Assembly: GCA_034231615.1 (NCBI GenBank)
Contig: CM067315.1
Location: 32,142,191 to 32,206,190, forward strand
Source of the DNA: Meghimatium bilineatum
Taxonomy: Eukaryota > Mollusca > Gastropoda > Stylommatophora > Philomycidae
DNA: 64,000 nucleotides
Direction of reading: 5' to 3'
Shown here: one piece after another, positions 44,560 to 55,494 of the stretch
Layout: the number at the start of each line of letters is the position of its first letter
Position numbering within the stretch: position 1 is the first letter of the stretch
Program-made: the position numbers and the translations under genes
The notes under the pieces: generated by a model
Told to the model about the DNA's origin: nothing
The model's database searches: none
What the model saw: only the letters and a program-made list of their open reading frames with translations

Positions 44560-44845
44560 CACCCGTGTGTTGTCAGCGCTCAAGAGGGGAGATCACAGAA
44601 TAGCATCACTGTTTACCTTCCATACATTTCATAGGAGGCGACTGAGGAAGTTATGGGATGGAGTTGGCTGTGTAATTCCATATAATGCCAAAGTGATCCA
44701 AAACTACGTTGAAATCGGATGTCAAGTCGAAAGGCGCAGATATCACAGCAATGATGTAAATCATGACATAACGCATTACGTTCTCCCTATTACATCTTGT
44801 TAATCTCCAGGAGTTTGAGAACGAACGCATAAGAAGAACAACTAA
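44560..44845 (+). mobile_element. SINE-III copy, near full length
   Basis: CACCCGTGTGTTGTCAGC, AGGAGGCGACTGAGGAAG, GTCGAAAGGCGCAGATATCA, CAGGAGTTTGAGAACGAACG, AAGAAGAAC tail. Confidence 0.85.
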
Positions 44846-44936
44846 CATGGAGATGTTATCTACCCAAAAAAAGCGAATCACATCAATTTATAATATACAA
44901 TATATAAACACGGCTCCCATTATATATATTTAAAAT

Positions 44937-45168
44937 GGGAGCTGCGTTAGGGCAGTGGTTAGCGCACTGGCTTTAGCGCTGAGTGGTCCTGGGTTCATTC
45001 CCAAGTTGAGGCGGAAATGTTGTGATGTCAGATCACAACGGCTCCCATGTCGACCCAGCCTTAAATGGGTACCAGATTAATCCGGGAAGTAAAGACTGCG
45101 AAATGTGAGATCGCTAACATCTCACACCCTCAAGTCATTAATAAATGCTATGGGTTACTTTACTTTAT
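44937..45168 (+). mobile_element. SINE-II copy
   Basis: CAGTGGTTAGCGCACTGG, CTGGGTTCATTCCC, GGCTCCCATGTCGACCCAG, ATTAATCCGGGAAGTAAAG. About 45 bp of the middle (GAGGGAGAGG region) are missing compared with 49336. An AT microsatellite follows. Confidence 0.85.
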
Positions 45169-45289
45169 ATATATATATATATATATAGCGAATCATACTG
45201 ATTTATAATTTATATATAAATCGAATCACATTGCATTCGAGTTTATATATAAAGCAAATAAATAAAGCATGGTTCGGACATGTACAATA

Positions 45290-45522
45290 ACAATATTGTC
45301 AAATATTGTCAAAAACAATACTGCAGGGAACTGTCGAGGGTGGAAGAAGCAGAGGAGAACAAATAAAGACATGGACAGACAACATCAAGGAATGGACAGG
45401 ACTAGATATTTTCACACTCATCCGCATCGCTGAGGATAGAATTCGCTGGAGGACTCTGTGTGCTGAAGCTTCCAATGTGGTACCCCTACGACCCTGAAGG
45501 GTTATGGGTTTTTTTGATTGAT
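45290..45522 (+). pseudogene. 3' end of an RTE-like LINE (TGAT-tailed)
   Basis: An open frame gives KTILQGTVEGGRSRGEQIKT, WTDNIKEWTGLDI, IAEDRIRWRTLCAEASNVVP, LRP, stop, then GATTGATTGATTGAT. This is the classical end of RTE-like LINE proteins; everything upstream is missing. Confidence 0.85.
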
Positions 45523-45667
45523 TGATTGATAAAGCAAATCACATTGAGTTAGAATGTATATATGTAGCGAATCACATCGACTTAGAATAATATATAGTGA
45601 ATCTCAGCGCTTTAGAATTTATATATATATAAATATATATACATATATATTATATACATATATATAT

Positions 45668-46690
45668 GGAGTTGAGGAATGCCAGAGTGGGGTAGTACCT
45701 CTGATGCTGTGACTGTAATACTCCTTTGAAGTAGTTCTCATATCCTTGGTCCCCGCCTGGCACTCAGATCTCACTTGTGGCTCCTAGTAGTTGCCAGCAT
45801 GCGGCAGTAGCCACACCCTGGTAACGACTTTGATAGGCCGCCCAAACCAGGTAAGAGAGTACCCGAGGGGCTCCGGTCCGGTGGTAAACAAAGGGCATAT
45901 CTGCCAAAGCATACAAAGCCTGGATATGGCGTTCGAGAATGAAACTTCCGTTCAAAGCTGGACGGCACTTGCCAGCAGAGCGTTGTGGAACGCAAAGGCT
46001 TTGTAAGACATGTAAACCACTCAGGTCATTAACTGCATTCTAGTACATCTTCAGTCGTCTTTGAGTTATCTTGCCACTGGAACATTGGTGAATCAGGACG
46101 GGAGAGTGAAGTCGACGAATGGCGCAACTCCTCCTCCACACTTTAAACACACTTCAGCGCTAGTCAACTATCACCATCCACCATCATCAACTTACACAAC
46201 ACGCCATGTGGTGATAGGGAAGTGGCGAACCAGAAAGTGTGGAATACTCAAGATGCAATAACAACCCTGCACATTCGGATCAGAGCAGAGGGTCACTTCC
46301 GGTTTAAACAGCCACAAGGCCGGAGGACGTAAGAAGCGTTTTAAAGACACTCTTAAGACATCACTGACCCACTTCAAAATAGACACAAATTCATTTAGAA
46401 TCTTGGACAAGACATCCGATTAGCGTCTCATAATCAAGAGTAGTGCAGCAGCTGCAGAGAATCTTAGACATCAAGCTGCGTAAGAAAAACGCGCTAGTAG
46501 AAAGGCAAGAACTGCTCAATGTCACACAGACTCCTCTCACGCATGCCCAGAATGTGGTAGACAATTCCAAGCACGCATAGGACTCATTAGTCACAGTCCG
46601 GCACACCGCAGACATCATCATCTTTATTATCATCACAATTGAGCTGAATGGTCATTGTCCACTCCGACGAATGACCAACAACATATATAT
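45668..46690 (+). pseudogene. LINE remnant, probable 5' end joined to 3' end with C2H2 finger
   Basis: 46310-46620 decodes in one frame, with two stops, to GRKKRFKDTLKTSLTHF, EKRASRKARTAQCH, CPECGRQFQARIGLISH, ending S-P-A-H-R: the C-terminal tail and C2H2 finger found in some LINE polyproteins. 45668-46215 is GC-richer than its surroundings and looks like the 5' UTR of such an element, although I cannot prove that from this window. If so, the endonuclease and RT have been deleted. A TATATATA run ends it. Confidence 0.6.
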
Positions 46691-47090
46691 ATATTGCAAA
46701 TCACATCGCGTTAGAAAATATTCACATACATAGTTGGGTGCGAAGGGGACTGCACTGCTCTCGACGGAACCAGAGTTAGCAGATAACCAAGATACGGAAA
46801 GTACCTCCTCGTGGTGTACCCTGGAAACAGAAGTACATGTATACTACTCGTGCTGCTTCTGGCAAACACTTTTGGTTTCGTGTCTGGAAATGTGGAGGCT
46901 GCAGATGGAATATGAATTGACAGTCAAAGACAAACAATATCTCCGACACCTTTGTGCCAACACCAACAATATCACGGTCGACACACAATGACGTAACTCA
47001 ACCCATCTCGATCGTTGGATTGCACACCAACCCAATTGTCTTGAAAAGGACAAATATATCAACAAATAGTGAGTTTAAAAAACAACATAT
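46691..47090. other. unassigned sequence with short frame
   Basis: Plus frame 46734-46991 (85 codons; CLEMWRLQMEYELTVKDKQY) looks somewhat protein-like and continues after a stop with LDRWIAHQPNCLEKD. Possibly a further retroelement fragment; not identified. Confidence 0.25.
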
Positions 47091-47114
47091 TGAGTAGAAT
47101 AAGAGTGTATCACA

Positions 47115-47205
47115 GTAAATGGAAGAGGAAGCCAGAGGATAAATTTAAATTCCCCTTAGTCTCATGAATATTTAAATTTATCCTCTGGCTTCCTATTTCA
47201 TTTAC
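47115..47205. repeat. 91-bp hairpin (36-bp arms)
   Basis: Arms 47115-47150 and 47170-47205 pair with two mismatches around a 19-nt loop. Weaker pairing extends about 10 nt further out. Confidence 0.9.
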
Positions 47206-47583
47206 TTGTATACGCAATTATTTGAAGTAAAAAATGTGCTGTCTATATATGTTGTTTGTGTTTAAAAGAAGACCTATTGGCCCTTGTAGAACGAACACGG
47301 ATGCTATATGTTTGTGTTGATGTTGTTGTTAATGAGGATAATTCAATATTTGTACGGGATGTTCGTTGTTGTTTTAATAGTCATTTGTCTCGATTAGTTC
47401 GTTCTCAGTGACTTGAGTGTTTGAATATCTTGACACAATCCCAAAATTTGTAGATTCTGTTAATCTAGTACGAAAAAAACAGTGTACCCGAGTTGCTAGG
47501 CGATTGGGTGCCGTTAAACGGATGGGTTCAATTCCCGTTAGTCTTAAGTATCTTTAAAAGTGAGATCATAGATGAGTCCACAG

Positions 47584-47630
47584 GACTGTATAACTGATGA
47601 AGGTACTAGGTTTATCTAAACGAAACAGTA
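47584..47630 (+). other. hammerhead-like motif
   Basis: ACTGTA, CTGATGA (47594-47600), GAAAC (47622-47626), AGT. ACTGT can pair with ACAGT as stem III. Stem II is imperfect and stem I is missing, so activity is doubtful. Confidence 0.3.
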
Positions 47631-47651
47631 CATGAATATGTCTACATTACA

Positions 47652-48628
47652 CTCGAGTGCATTACACAGCCTAATCCTAGCATTTAGTGACTCGAGTGCA
47701 TTACACGGCCTAATCCTAGCATTTAGTGACTCGAGTGCATTACACGGCCTAATCCTAGCATTTAGTGACTCGAGTGCATTACACGGCCTAATCCTAGCAT
47801 TTAGTGACTCGAGTGCATTACACGGCCTAATCCTAGCATTTAGTGACTCGAGTGCATTACACGGCCTAATCCTAGCATTTAGTGACTCGAGTGCATTACA
47901 CGGCCTAATCCTAGCATTTAGTGACTCGAGTGCATTACACGGCCTAATCCTAGCATTTAGTGACTCGAGTGCATTACACGGCCTAATCCAAGCATTTAGT
48001 GACTCGAGTGCATTACACGGCCTAATCCTAGCATTTAGTGACTCGAGTGCATTACACGGCCTAATCCTAGCATTTAGTGACTCGAGTGCATTACACGGCC
48101 TAATCCTAGCATTTAGTGACTCGAGTGCATTACACGGCCTAATCCTAGCATTTAGTGACTCGAGTGCATTACACGGCCTAATCCTAGCATTTAGTGACTC
48201 GAGTGCATTACACGGCCTAATCCTAGCATTTAGTGACTCGAGTGCATTACACGGCCTAATCCTAGCATTTAGTGACTCGAGTGCATTACACGGCCTAATC
48301 CTAGCATTTAGTGACTCGAGTGCATTACACGGCCTAATCCTAGCATTTAGTGACTCGAGTGCATTACACGGCCTAATCCTAGCATTTAGTGACTCGAGTG
48401 CATTACACGGCCTAATCCTAGCATTTAGTGACTCGAGTGCATTACACGGCCTAATCCTAGCATTTAGTGACTCGAGTGCATTACACGGCCTAATCCTAGC
48501 ATTTAGTGACTCGAGTGCATTACACGGCCTAATCCTAGCATTTAGTGACTCGAGTGCATTACACGGCCTAATCCTAGCATTTAGTGACTCGAGTGCATTA
48601 CACGGCCTAATCCTAGCATTTAGTGACT
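47652..48628. repeat. 39-bp tandem array (~25 units), near identical
   Basis: Unit GACTCGAGTGCATTACACGG then CCTAATCCTAGCATTTAGT. Only two obvious substitutions in about 980 bp. It translates as an open 332-codon frame because 39 is 13 codons. Confidence 0.98.
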
Positions 48629-48825
48629 AAGTCACAACGTTCGGTCACAGTCGATTCTCATATTCTTCTATTAGCTTTGTAGAGCCCTCTGTTGGACATG
48701 TCTTTTGATGTACAACACCTAGTTTCACTTCAAACGGTCTACGCCACCGTGTTCTCTTTAATTATCGTATAATGACGGTTCTCAAATTTTGCTTTTGGTC
48801 TTATAAGTTCCGTTACAGACACCAA

Positions 48826-48985
48826 GGTTGCAGGCTGCGCATGCGGTTGTGTCTGTGGGTCTCACCAATGGCTCACTAGACAAACCAGTCATGCAACAGA
48901 AAACCTTATCAGAAGACATGCCTTTATATTGAGGTTTATCTTCTTATAGAAGCTTCATGGCATCTATACAATCCCGTAGTCATAA
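48826..48985 (-). mobile_element. repeat 'N' terminal part
   Basis: Inverse of 27510-27645: GCGCATGCGGTTGTGTCTG, CACTAGACAAACCAG, CATGCAACAGAAAACC, TATTGAGGTTTATCTTC. Confidence 0.65.
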
Positions 48986-49119
48986 TCTTCGATAACAGTT
49001 ACTATGTTGCTCCGACAGGCCGACGTGGTGCTTGAACTAGTTACGGGCACTACGTCGGTGGGCGGAACAACAAAGACACCCGTGGCAAGGGCCAGAGTTG
49101 TGTCCTGATGTCGACGTCT

Positions 49120-49320
49120 GTTTCGGCGGCATTGGACTCGAAACACCATCGATTCGAATGGCTGCTGGAACAGAGGGCGGAGAACTTATGGGAATGCCCT
49201 ACGTGCTGTGAGGCCAGTTTTCTAATCAAGAAGAACCAAGATCAAGGTTGCAAGCAGTGTAAAAAAGTCATGTGGACTAGGAAGCCATCAGATCTGTCTA
49301 TAACAAAGAATCGCATACAT
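49120..49320 (+). pseudogene. C-terminus of an RNase H-type LINE
   Basis: Frame with RFEWLLEQRAENLWECPTC, C-E-A-S-F-L-I-K-K, then a second Cys pair (GCKQCKKVMW). AENLWECPTC parallels SEHLWTYQEC at the end of the 60160-60805 element, and EASFLIKK parallels the EESF end of 55965-56244, linking the three. The paired Cys suggest a small zinc-binding tail. Confidence 0.5.
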
Positions 49321-49335
49321 GTTTGCATAGTACAA

Positions 49336-49606
49336 GTAAAGTAAAGTAACCCATAGCATTTATTAATGCCGTAGGGGTGTGAGATGTTAGCGATCTCACA
49401 TTTCACAGGCTCTGCAAATGAGGGCGGTAGCCATCTCCTCTCCCTCGCAGTCTTTACTTCCCGGATTAATCCGGTACCCATTTAAGGCTGGGTCGACCTG
49501 GGAGCCGTTGCGATCTGAAAACATTTCCGCCTAAACTGGGGAATGAACCCAGGACCACTCATATGCGAAGCCAGTGCGCTAACCACTGCGCTAAGGCGGC
49601 TCCCCA
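49336..49606 (-). mobile_element. SINE-II copy, full length
   Basis: Inverted: AGTAACCCATAGCATTTATT, CTTCCCGGATTAATCCGG, GGGAATGAACCCAGGACC, GTGCGCTAACCACTGCGC. The A box (TAGCGCAGTGG) and B box (GGTTCATTCCC) are both intact, making this the best SINE-II copy. Confidence 0.9.
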
Positions 49607-49727
49607 AGTAACGATGTAATAGTAACGATGCTCCAAAATGTATGTTGTTGCCATCCATAGACCCATATTAACGTATTAGCATGTGTTAACTTTAATGTGT
49701 TTTTAACACCTAACACCGGATACTCTC

Positions 49728-49845
49728 ACCTGTGTGTTGCCGGGACCCGAAAGGAGAGCAAAGAATAGCAACATTGTTTACCTTCCACGCATGTCGTAAA
49801 AGGCGACTGAGGAGGTTATGGGATGTGGTTGGCTGCACATTTAGT
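49728..49845 (+). mobile_element. SINE-III 5' half
   Basis: CACCTGTGTGTTGCCGGG, CATGTCGTAAAAGGCGACTG, AGGAGGTTATGGGATG, then the match stops at GGCTGCACA. Confidence 0.75.
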
Positions 49846-50650
49846 TTGGTGTATGAGGTTGGTAATCTCCACACTGGCACTATTTTGTATATCTTGTCTT
49901 CATATATGGTCGCGCGGACCTCCCACACCAGTGGTTTGACCTTTGATAGATCCGCGCTTCTCATCAGCTATTGATCCTAAATATACACACAAAAAATGAC
50001 CATAGCAAAAACCTAATCCATCGGACCGGCACAGATGGGTGATATTTCCCGCAGGTTATATTCGGAGAAGGATTTGCATGAAAAATTATGTGTTGCGGCA
50101 ACAGAAGAAAAATGAAATATGAACAAAAACAGGTAAACAGAAATGTAACGAATTGTACCAGGCCCTTCTTATAGTATTGTAGGAACATTGAGAGCGCATA
50201 CATTTTATAAACATACTCCCTAATATAATAATTTGTTTGAAGAGTTAGTGCGTCGCCCCCTCCCTCTCCCCCAAGGAGGCACGTCATTCTGTGTTTACCA
50301 TATTTAGGAATCAGATGACAAAGACGTTTTATCGGTCATAAGGATGCAGTAGCCCTGAACTTTGTTGGTGATTTTCTCTATTTTGTTGAGCGTAATGAGA
50401 CGTCATTACCCGGATAGCTCATCTGTGTCGGACAGTGGTGATCGAATGTAAAATCGATTCTCTAATCCTAAGTACGATCTTGCAAGAGTGTTTACAATTA
50501 CATAGGACAGGAGAAAATCGATTCGCGGAGGATTTGACAGGTTTTCCCGTTTGTCCTTGTTCAGTTCAGACGGACAGGGACAATAATCCTGTACCAGTAA
50601 TGGTTCTTGAATCTCCCTAGCTTTGCTCGGAATTATGCTTGTCTATAAAT
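49846..50650. other. unassigned sequence
   Basis: No family or gene recognised. Confidence 0.4.
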
Positions 50651-50651
50651 A

Positions 50652-50790
50652 ACCTCAACGCATGCGGTTGCTTCTGTTGGTATCATCAATGGCCCACTAG
50701 ACAAACTACCCATGCAACAGACAACCTTAGTGGATGACATGCTGTTATATTGAATCTCTAATTTTGTAGCCTGTCATCTATACAATTATA
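50652..50790 (-). mobile_element. repeat 'N' terminal part
   Basis: ACGCATGCGGTTGCTTCTG, GGCCCACTAGACAAAC, CCATGCAACAGACAACC, GTCATCTATACAATTATAG. Inverse of 27520-27645. Confidence 0.65.
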
Positions 50791-50984
50791 GATCCCCTCT
50801 GAGTAGAAGACTTCTTCAATAAACATCGTACTAAGCCAGAAGCTGAAATCTCATGGGTAAGAAAGAAAGCTCAGAAAAACCACCTCACTGTACACAGGAA
50901 ATAACAGCTAATTGCTCGCAATTCCTGAGGTTTTCAAGCAAACAGCAACAATGAATAATCACAACAACTTTTTATTTCACTTTT

Positions 50985-51375
50985 TGACCCGTTCATTCCC
51001 TTGTCAATAATCCAGAACCCCCCCCCCACCCATTAATTAAGGCCCAAAAAGATGTACTACCTCCAACCTAAAAACATTTTAGCTAAAAAAAACATGTAAT
51101 AAAAGCATAATATTTTCCATTTTTGTGAGTGTAGCAAATTCATACAATTTAATGGTACAAAAAAAGTTTCGTGTGTTGAAAGTTCATACAATTTAATGGT
51201 ACAAAAACAGTCTTGTGTGTGTAGCACAATCATACAATTTAATGGTACAAAAAATGTTTTGCTGAGGGCAACTTTGTCCAACCACCCCTTCTTCCCTTCC
51301 TAGCAACAGTCTAACTTTTTCGGGCCTACCCCTCCCCAAATGACGTAATTACAATAAGCTCTCAGTAGAACAAGC
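50985..51375 (+). repeat. C-tract repeat 'Q' copy with ~55-bp triplication
   Basis: CCTTGTCAATAATCCAGAAC then a C-run at the left; TACCCCTCCCC and GACGTAATTACAATAAGC at the right. Between them TCATACAATTTAATGGTAC occurs three times (51125-51265). Confidence 0.5.
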
Positions 51376-52495
51376 TACTTTACGAAGTGGTTAAACCATT
51401 CGCTATGTTCTCAAGAGGTCGTCATCAAAAATGCAAATGCCATATTTATTGCATTTTCTTTAGTTTGACAACTTCGAAGTCAATATTTTATTGTAGTTGT
51501 TATTTAGAGTTGGTGAAAGTTAAATGTCAGACGCGTGAGAGTGTAGAAATTAAAACAATTTAAATTTAGTTGTATAAAGTATGATATCCAGAATTTAATA
51601 CGATCACCTGCATTAGATTAATAACTAATATAAATGTGGGAACATGTTCAGATGTGATGATCTGTAGGACTGTTGGAATCAGTTGGGATTCGGCTGGAGG
51701 CTGTGGAGATCGACAGTCAGGCAGTGTGCAGGACAGCTGCCGAATTATCGAAGTCAAATAGATAGATTTGAAACAACGAGAAAACGTCTCGATTTCTAAT
51801 TGTGAGGATTAGTTTAGAAACTTCGAAATACGTCTAGGATTCTAAGTGTAAGGATTGGTTAATAGTATTTTCAGAAAGTAGATATTTACTGTAAGAGATA
51901 CGGGTGAAACGGAATCTGAGCATACAGTTGAGAAGGAAACTTAATTTCTTCAGAGAACGAAACCTGTGAGTTGCCAGCGTGGAGATTACCAAAATGTTAA
52001 CACCCCTTCCCCTTCTCCAAAACATACGGCGAGTGTAATACAACTGCCGGATCATAAAAGAGCTGAAAGGGAGATATCCGCCAGTCCGGTAGAGAATGGT
52101 ATGGATGTTAACTGAAAATATAAAACATAGAAGAATAAAAGTGAAATAAATCGTATGGAACATTTATAGAATAAATCATAATATCTACAAACAGAGCACA
52201 AAAGAAAATTGACAGATTGTAACAAGATATCCAAGGTACGAATGATGGATGTTAACACTAAAAGGTTATACTGTGCCAAATTGGTTGATATACTGGTTCT
52301 CAAGATTATACCGAGTCCTGTTATACGCGGAGCACGATTTCTTGACACCAATTATTGATGATTTATATATATGTATAATTATATTGAGAACATGTTCGAT
52401 AGACCACTCATAACCACATAACCGAATTGACGGTATAGCTTGACCAATCGCCTGATAAAACCTACTAACGAAATTCAAATAAGCAGTTGGGTCAT
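51376..52495. other. unassigned sequence
   Basis: A tRNA-like head scrap of SINE-V type (GTGGTTAAACCATTCGC, TTCTCAAGAGGTC) lies at 51389-51422. Otherwise nothing recognised. Confidence 0.4.
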
Positions 52496-52497
52496 GT

Positions 52498-52630
52498 TTT
52501 CGATTATTGTCGATGGTCACTATTTATATACTTTGTGCCAATTTTTAACTCCTGCGAATGATATGCATGGGAATAATTGGAACCACCACCCAAAAGTCTT
52601 ATTTGAAATCTGTTGGTAAGGTCTTCTATG
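52498..52630 (+). mobile_element. dispersed repeat 'R' copy
   Basis: GATTATTGTCGATGGTCACT, TATTTATATACTTTGTGCC, CTGTTGGTAAGGTCTTCTA. Confidence 0.6.
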
Positions 52631-52867
52631 TCGCACATTATTAATATCTATCTCTATTATATGCGAATTACAGGAAAACATAAAAAAGCAATATTTGGTA
52701 GCATACCCCTATTCAGGATGTAGCCATCAACCCATGTTTTTTTGGCTGATTTTCTAGACAATATAAATACTTGTAGTAGTTTGCCATTTCCTTCTTAACG
52801 GTCAGGGTGCACAGTTACCTGTGGCAGGATTCACAGACGCGCTCTGTAACACGCCGCCACAGAGCCG

Positions 52868-52990
52868 GGCGAATTACAGGTCATCATCATCAGGTAGCAT
52901 ATTCTGAACAGGATGTAGCAGTTATCAGAGCCTTTTGAAACTTCTGTCGATCTTGAGCTAGTCTTCCTGCTTCTGTTAATGTCACGTTCA
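52868..52990 (-). pseudogene. probable LINE C-terminal scrap
   Basis: The minus strand reads VTLTEAGRLAQDRQKFQKAL then ITAT and a stop. A-x-D-R-x-x-[FW] is the usual end of LINE proteins. Very short. Confidence 0.3.
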
Positions 52991-52996
52991 GATGGT

Positions 52997-53166
52997 TTTT
53001 CTCGCCGAAGACGGATGTCTCGGGCCATTGACCCAAATAAAACTGCGACACAACGCATTTCCATTCTCTGGACTACATCCTGCTGGATATCTAGTAGGAG
53101 CATTGTCCTGCTACAAGAGCGATCCAGTGGGAGTTTGAGAATGAACGCCGAAGAAGAAGAAGAAAC
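52997..53166 (+). mobile_element. SINE-IV copy (body and tail)
   Basis: GCCGAAGACGGATGTCTCG, CCAAATAAAACTGCGACAC, GGACTACATCCTGCTGG, GAGAATGAACGCCGAAGAAG with GAA tail. The reference copy for this family in the window. Confidence 0.85.
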
Positions 53167-53875
53167 TAGGAATCTGAGAATTTAATCGTACAGACAACAT
53201 GTTTGGTGTAACAACACTATTTTCTACTGACTACAGAGTCAACACGAGAATGCGGGTTATCTGAAATAGACTTGGGCATAAATCGATTGTGTACGATATG
53301 CAATGCTTAATTATAATGATGATCTTCCTTCCTTTTTATTTATTTCATTCCACTTGTCTGTCTTCCATATGATCAAGCAAATCGTTTTCTGAATTAGTTC
53401 TAGAACTATCGCTGGGTGCAGTCGTGAAAATGGTATGCAACGTCGGTTGAAGATGTGCTGCACTATCTGAATTCTGTACAGCAAGCCTGACTTCAACATG
53501 GCAACTTCTTTGACTAATTTAATCTTCTATGAGATATAAGCTTATGAATCTGCAGACACAATAACATACATCGGGATTTGTCGCGTCACGATAACAGTTG
53601 GTTGTAAACGCTAATATTTTTGAGAATTCCCGTACAGTAGATACACTTGGTATAACGGAATTTGGCTGTAATATAATTGATTTTCTTTTCGAAGTCATTA
53701 CATGGTTCTTGAATAGTTCTTCTTCATATCAAATGATTATAGGGTAGGAGTTCAATTCATTAGTCTTTTCTGACGATATCCATCCTAAGTGACAGTTTTC
53801 CTATTCATTTTCCCTCCTCAATTGGGCTCCGGTAACACATGAGCAGAATCTAATGTAATCTGCTATTTTTGCCCT
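53167..53875. other. unassigned sequence
   Basis: At 53635, ACAGTAGATACACTTGG resembles a pogo-like end (compare 40341) but no partner was found. Confidence 0.4.
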
Positions 53876-53877
53876 TC

Positions 53878-54020
53878 TGTTGTCGACATCCTAGAGGGAA
53901 TAACAAGAATGGCAACAATGTGAAATTTTATGCATGTCAAATAACGCGACTAAGATGGTTTGAGGGTGAAGTTAGCTTTCCTATTCCCTAGGCCAAAGTG
54001 GAAGTAGAATGTGTCAAATT
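53878..54020 (+). mobile_element. SINE-III 5' part, old
   Basis: TAACAAGAATGGCAACAATG, TGCATGTCAAATAACGCG, ACTAAGATGGTTTGAGGG. Confidence 0.5.
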
Positions 54021-54094
54021 TAATGGTTCAGGTATCGCTGTAGAGTTGTAAACCTAACTATACACTCCATACTCTGGATTATATCATACTAAAA

Positions 54095-54228
54095 GTCGGA
54101 TGTGCCAGACCCTTGTCGCAAATAAAACGGCGGCACAGCGTTTTTCCGTGCTCTAGGCCACGCCCTGCTGTAAATCTCGTTGAGATATCCTGCTATAAGA
54201 GAGATCTGATGGGAGTTTGAGGACCAAT
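54095..54228 (+). mobile_element. SINE-IV copy
   Basis: GTCGGATGTGCCAGACCC, CGCAAATAAAACGGCGGC, CTGCTATAAGAGAGATC, GGGAGTTTGAGGACC. Confidence 0.75.
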
Positions 54229-54660
54229 AAAACAGCAAATACAAATATCTTACTAACGAGCGGGAGGTTGGGAACGAACGAACTAGCAGAAAATAGAATA
54301 TCGGCCATTAAACAAATCATCTGCTATTACTATTAAAATGGTCAAAATTTTTTTCTTCTTCTAGCGAATCATTGTTACAACTATAAGTAGCCAAGACCTT
54401 CTTACCCTTGCAGAATTCGCCCGTTTGCTATGGCTTACAGTTGGACAAAGTATTTAGAGCTAGCTGTTTATGGAGCTATTTACCTAAACTCCTTTTTTTC
54501 AGTAAATTATGTTTCTTATTTTGGCACACTAACGCAATTTATGTGTGTCTGTCGCAAACATGATTTCCTATTTCTGTCCGCGCATTTTTTTCCTACTGTT
54601 AGATTCTATACTGCCTTCTTGTGGTATCTTCTTGTAGTATTTAATTTATTTAAAAAATGA
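54229..54660. other. unassigned sequence
   Basis: A second SINE-tail-like scrap (GGTTGGGAACGAACGAAC) at 54257. The 76-codon frame at 54430 is hydrophobic and unidentified. Confidence 0.35.
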
Positions 54661-54663
54661 GTT

Positions 54664-54928
54664 TAAAAAGGGGTTAAATGCCGTAGAAGATTGATTTCAC
54701 TGTACTCGGTTTCCCATATATACTCCGTCCCTCTCAACGAATCGGCACGCCGCCTGATGAGAGTACCACTCATAGCACGTAACTCCGTAGCTCCAAGTGA
54801 TAATCTACAGGGATCTCCGAAAAAAAAATCCACATTATAAACAAGACGACACGAGCCGGATTCGAAACCGTGACCTCTTGAACATAAGGCGAACAGCTTA
54901 ATCACTACACCAGAGAGATCCCCGAAAA
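54664..54928 (-). mobile_element. SINE-V copy, full length (tRNA-derived)
   Basis: On the minus strand: TGGTGTAGTGATTAAGC, CAAGAGGTCACGG, B-box-like GTTTCGAATCCGGC, then ACTTGGAGCTACGGAGTTAC, GGACGGAGTATATATGGG and CAATCTTCTACGGCATT. The tRNA-like head is clear. Confidence 0.8.
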
Positions 54929-55011
54929 AATGAGTATAACATTTTGATGTATTTAAGCATTCTCTACAACAAATATTTGATTACAACACATATATGACAT
55001 TGTATAAATAT

Positions 55012-55140
55012 TCATCCGTGTGTTATCGGTGCCCTTACTGTGAACACAAAACAGCAACACTGCTCACCTTCTATGATGTCGTAAGAAACGACTACAAAGC
55101 CGTCGGGGTGAAGTTTGCTGCCACATCCCATTTATAAGTT
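55012..55140 (+). mobile_element. SINE-III 5' part
   Basis: CCGTGTGTTATCGGTGCCC, AACAGCAACACTGCTCACC, GTCGTAAGAAACGACTAC. Confidence 0.6.
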
Positions 55141-55189
55141 ATAAAATTATTTTAAATTTATGTACACTACTTTGGTATGCCACAATCTC

Positions 55190-55455
55190 GATCTCAGATT
55201 TCTGTAGATTGATAAGATGTAGTCAACAGAACGGAATGCATTGTGTCGGGGTTTACAACTTGACTGAGATATCTCTGATTTTCAATCTGACACACCAGAC
55301 TTCAGCATGGCGTCACATAATTTCGACCCTCTATGCCATGGGACAGACAATTTCACCCCGAAGAAAACCTCCTTAATCACCTCCTAACGACATGCATGGC
55401 AATTAAAAGTGTTTCGATTTTTTGCTTACATTACGGAATCTGACATCACACGGGA
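55190..55455 (-). mobile_element. SINE-III copy, diverged
   Basis: Inverted: GATGTAGTCAACAGAACGG, CAGACTTCAGCATGGC, CTCCTTAATCACCTCC, GACATCACACGGG. It faces the partial copy at 55012. Confidence 0.7.
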
Positions 55456-55494
55456 ATATCTATTTTCAAATTGTACGTATGCAATATGCTAGAA

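Noticed and set aside
44937-45010. Possible functional tRNA genes at SINE heads
   Set aside because: A and B boxes are present, but the folded tRNA arms are incomplete and each head continues into a repeated SINE body.
47632-48630. 332-codon plus frame with a perfect 13-residue repeat
   Set aside because: 39-bp satellite read in frame. No splice sites or non-repeat coding flanks. Kept as a satellite, although transcription cannot be excluded.
49732-49974. 80-codon frame, and similar frames at 22812, 44567 and 44651
   Set aside because: Translations of SINE-III copies; they recur because the SINE recurs.
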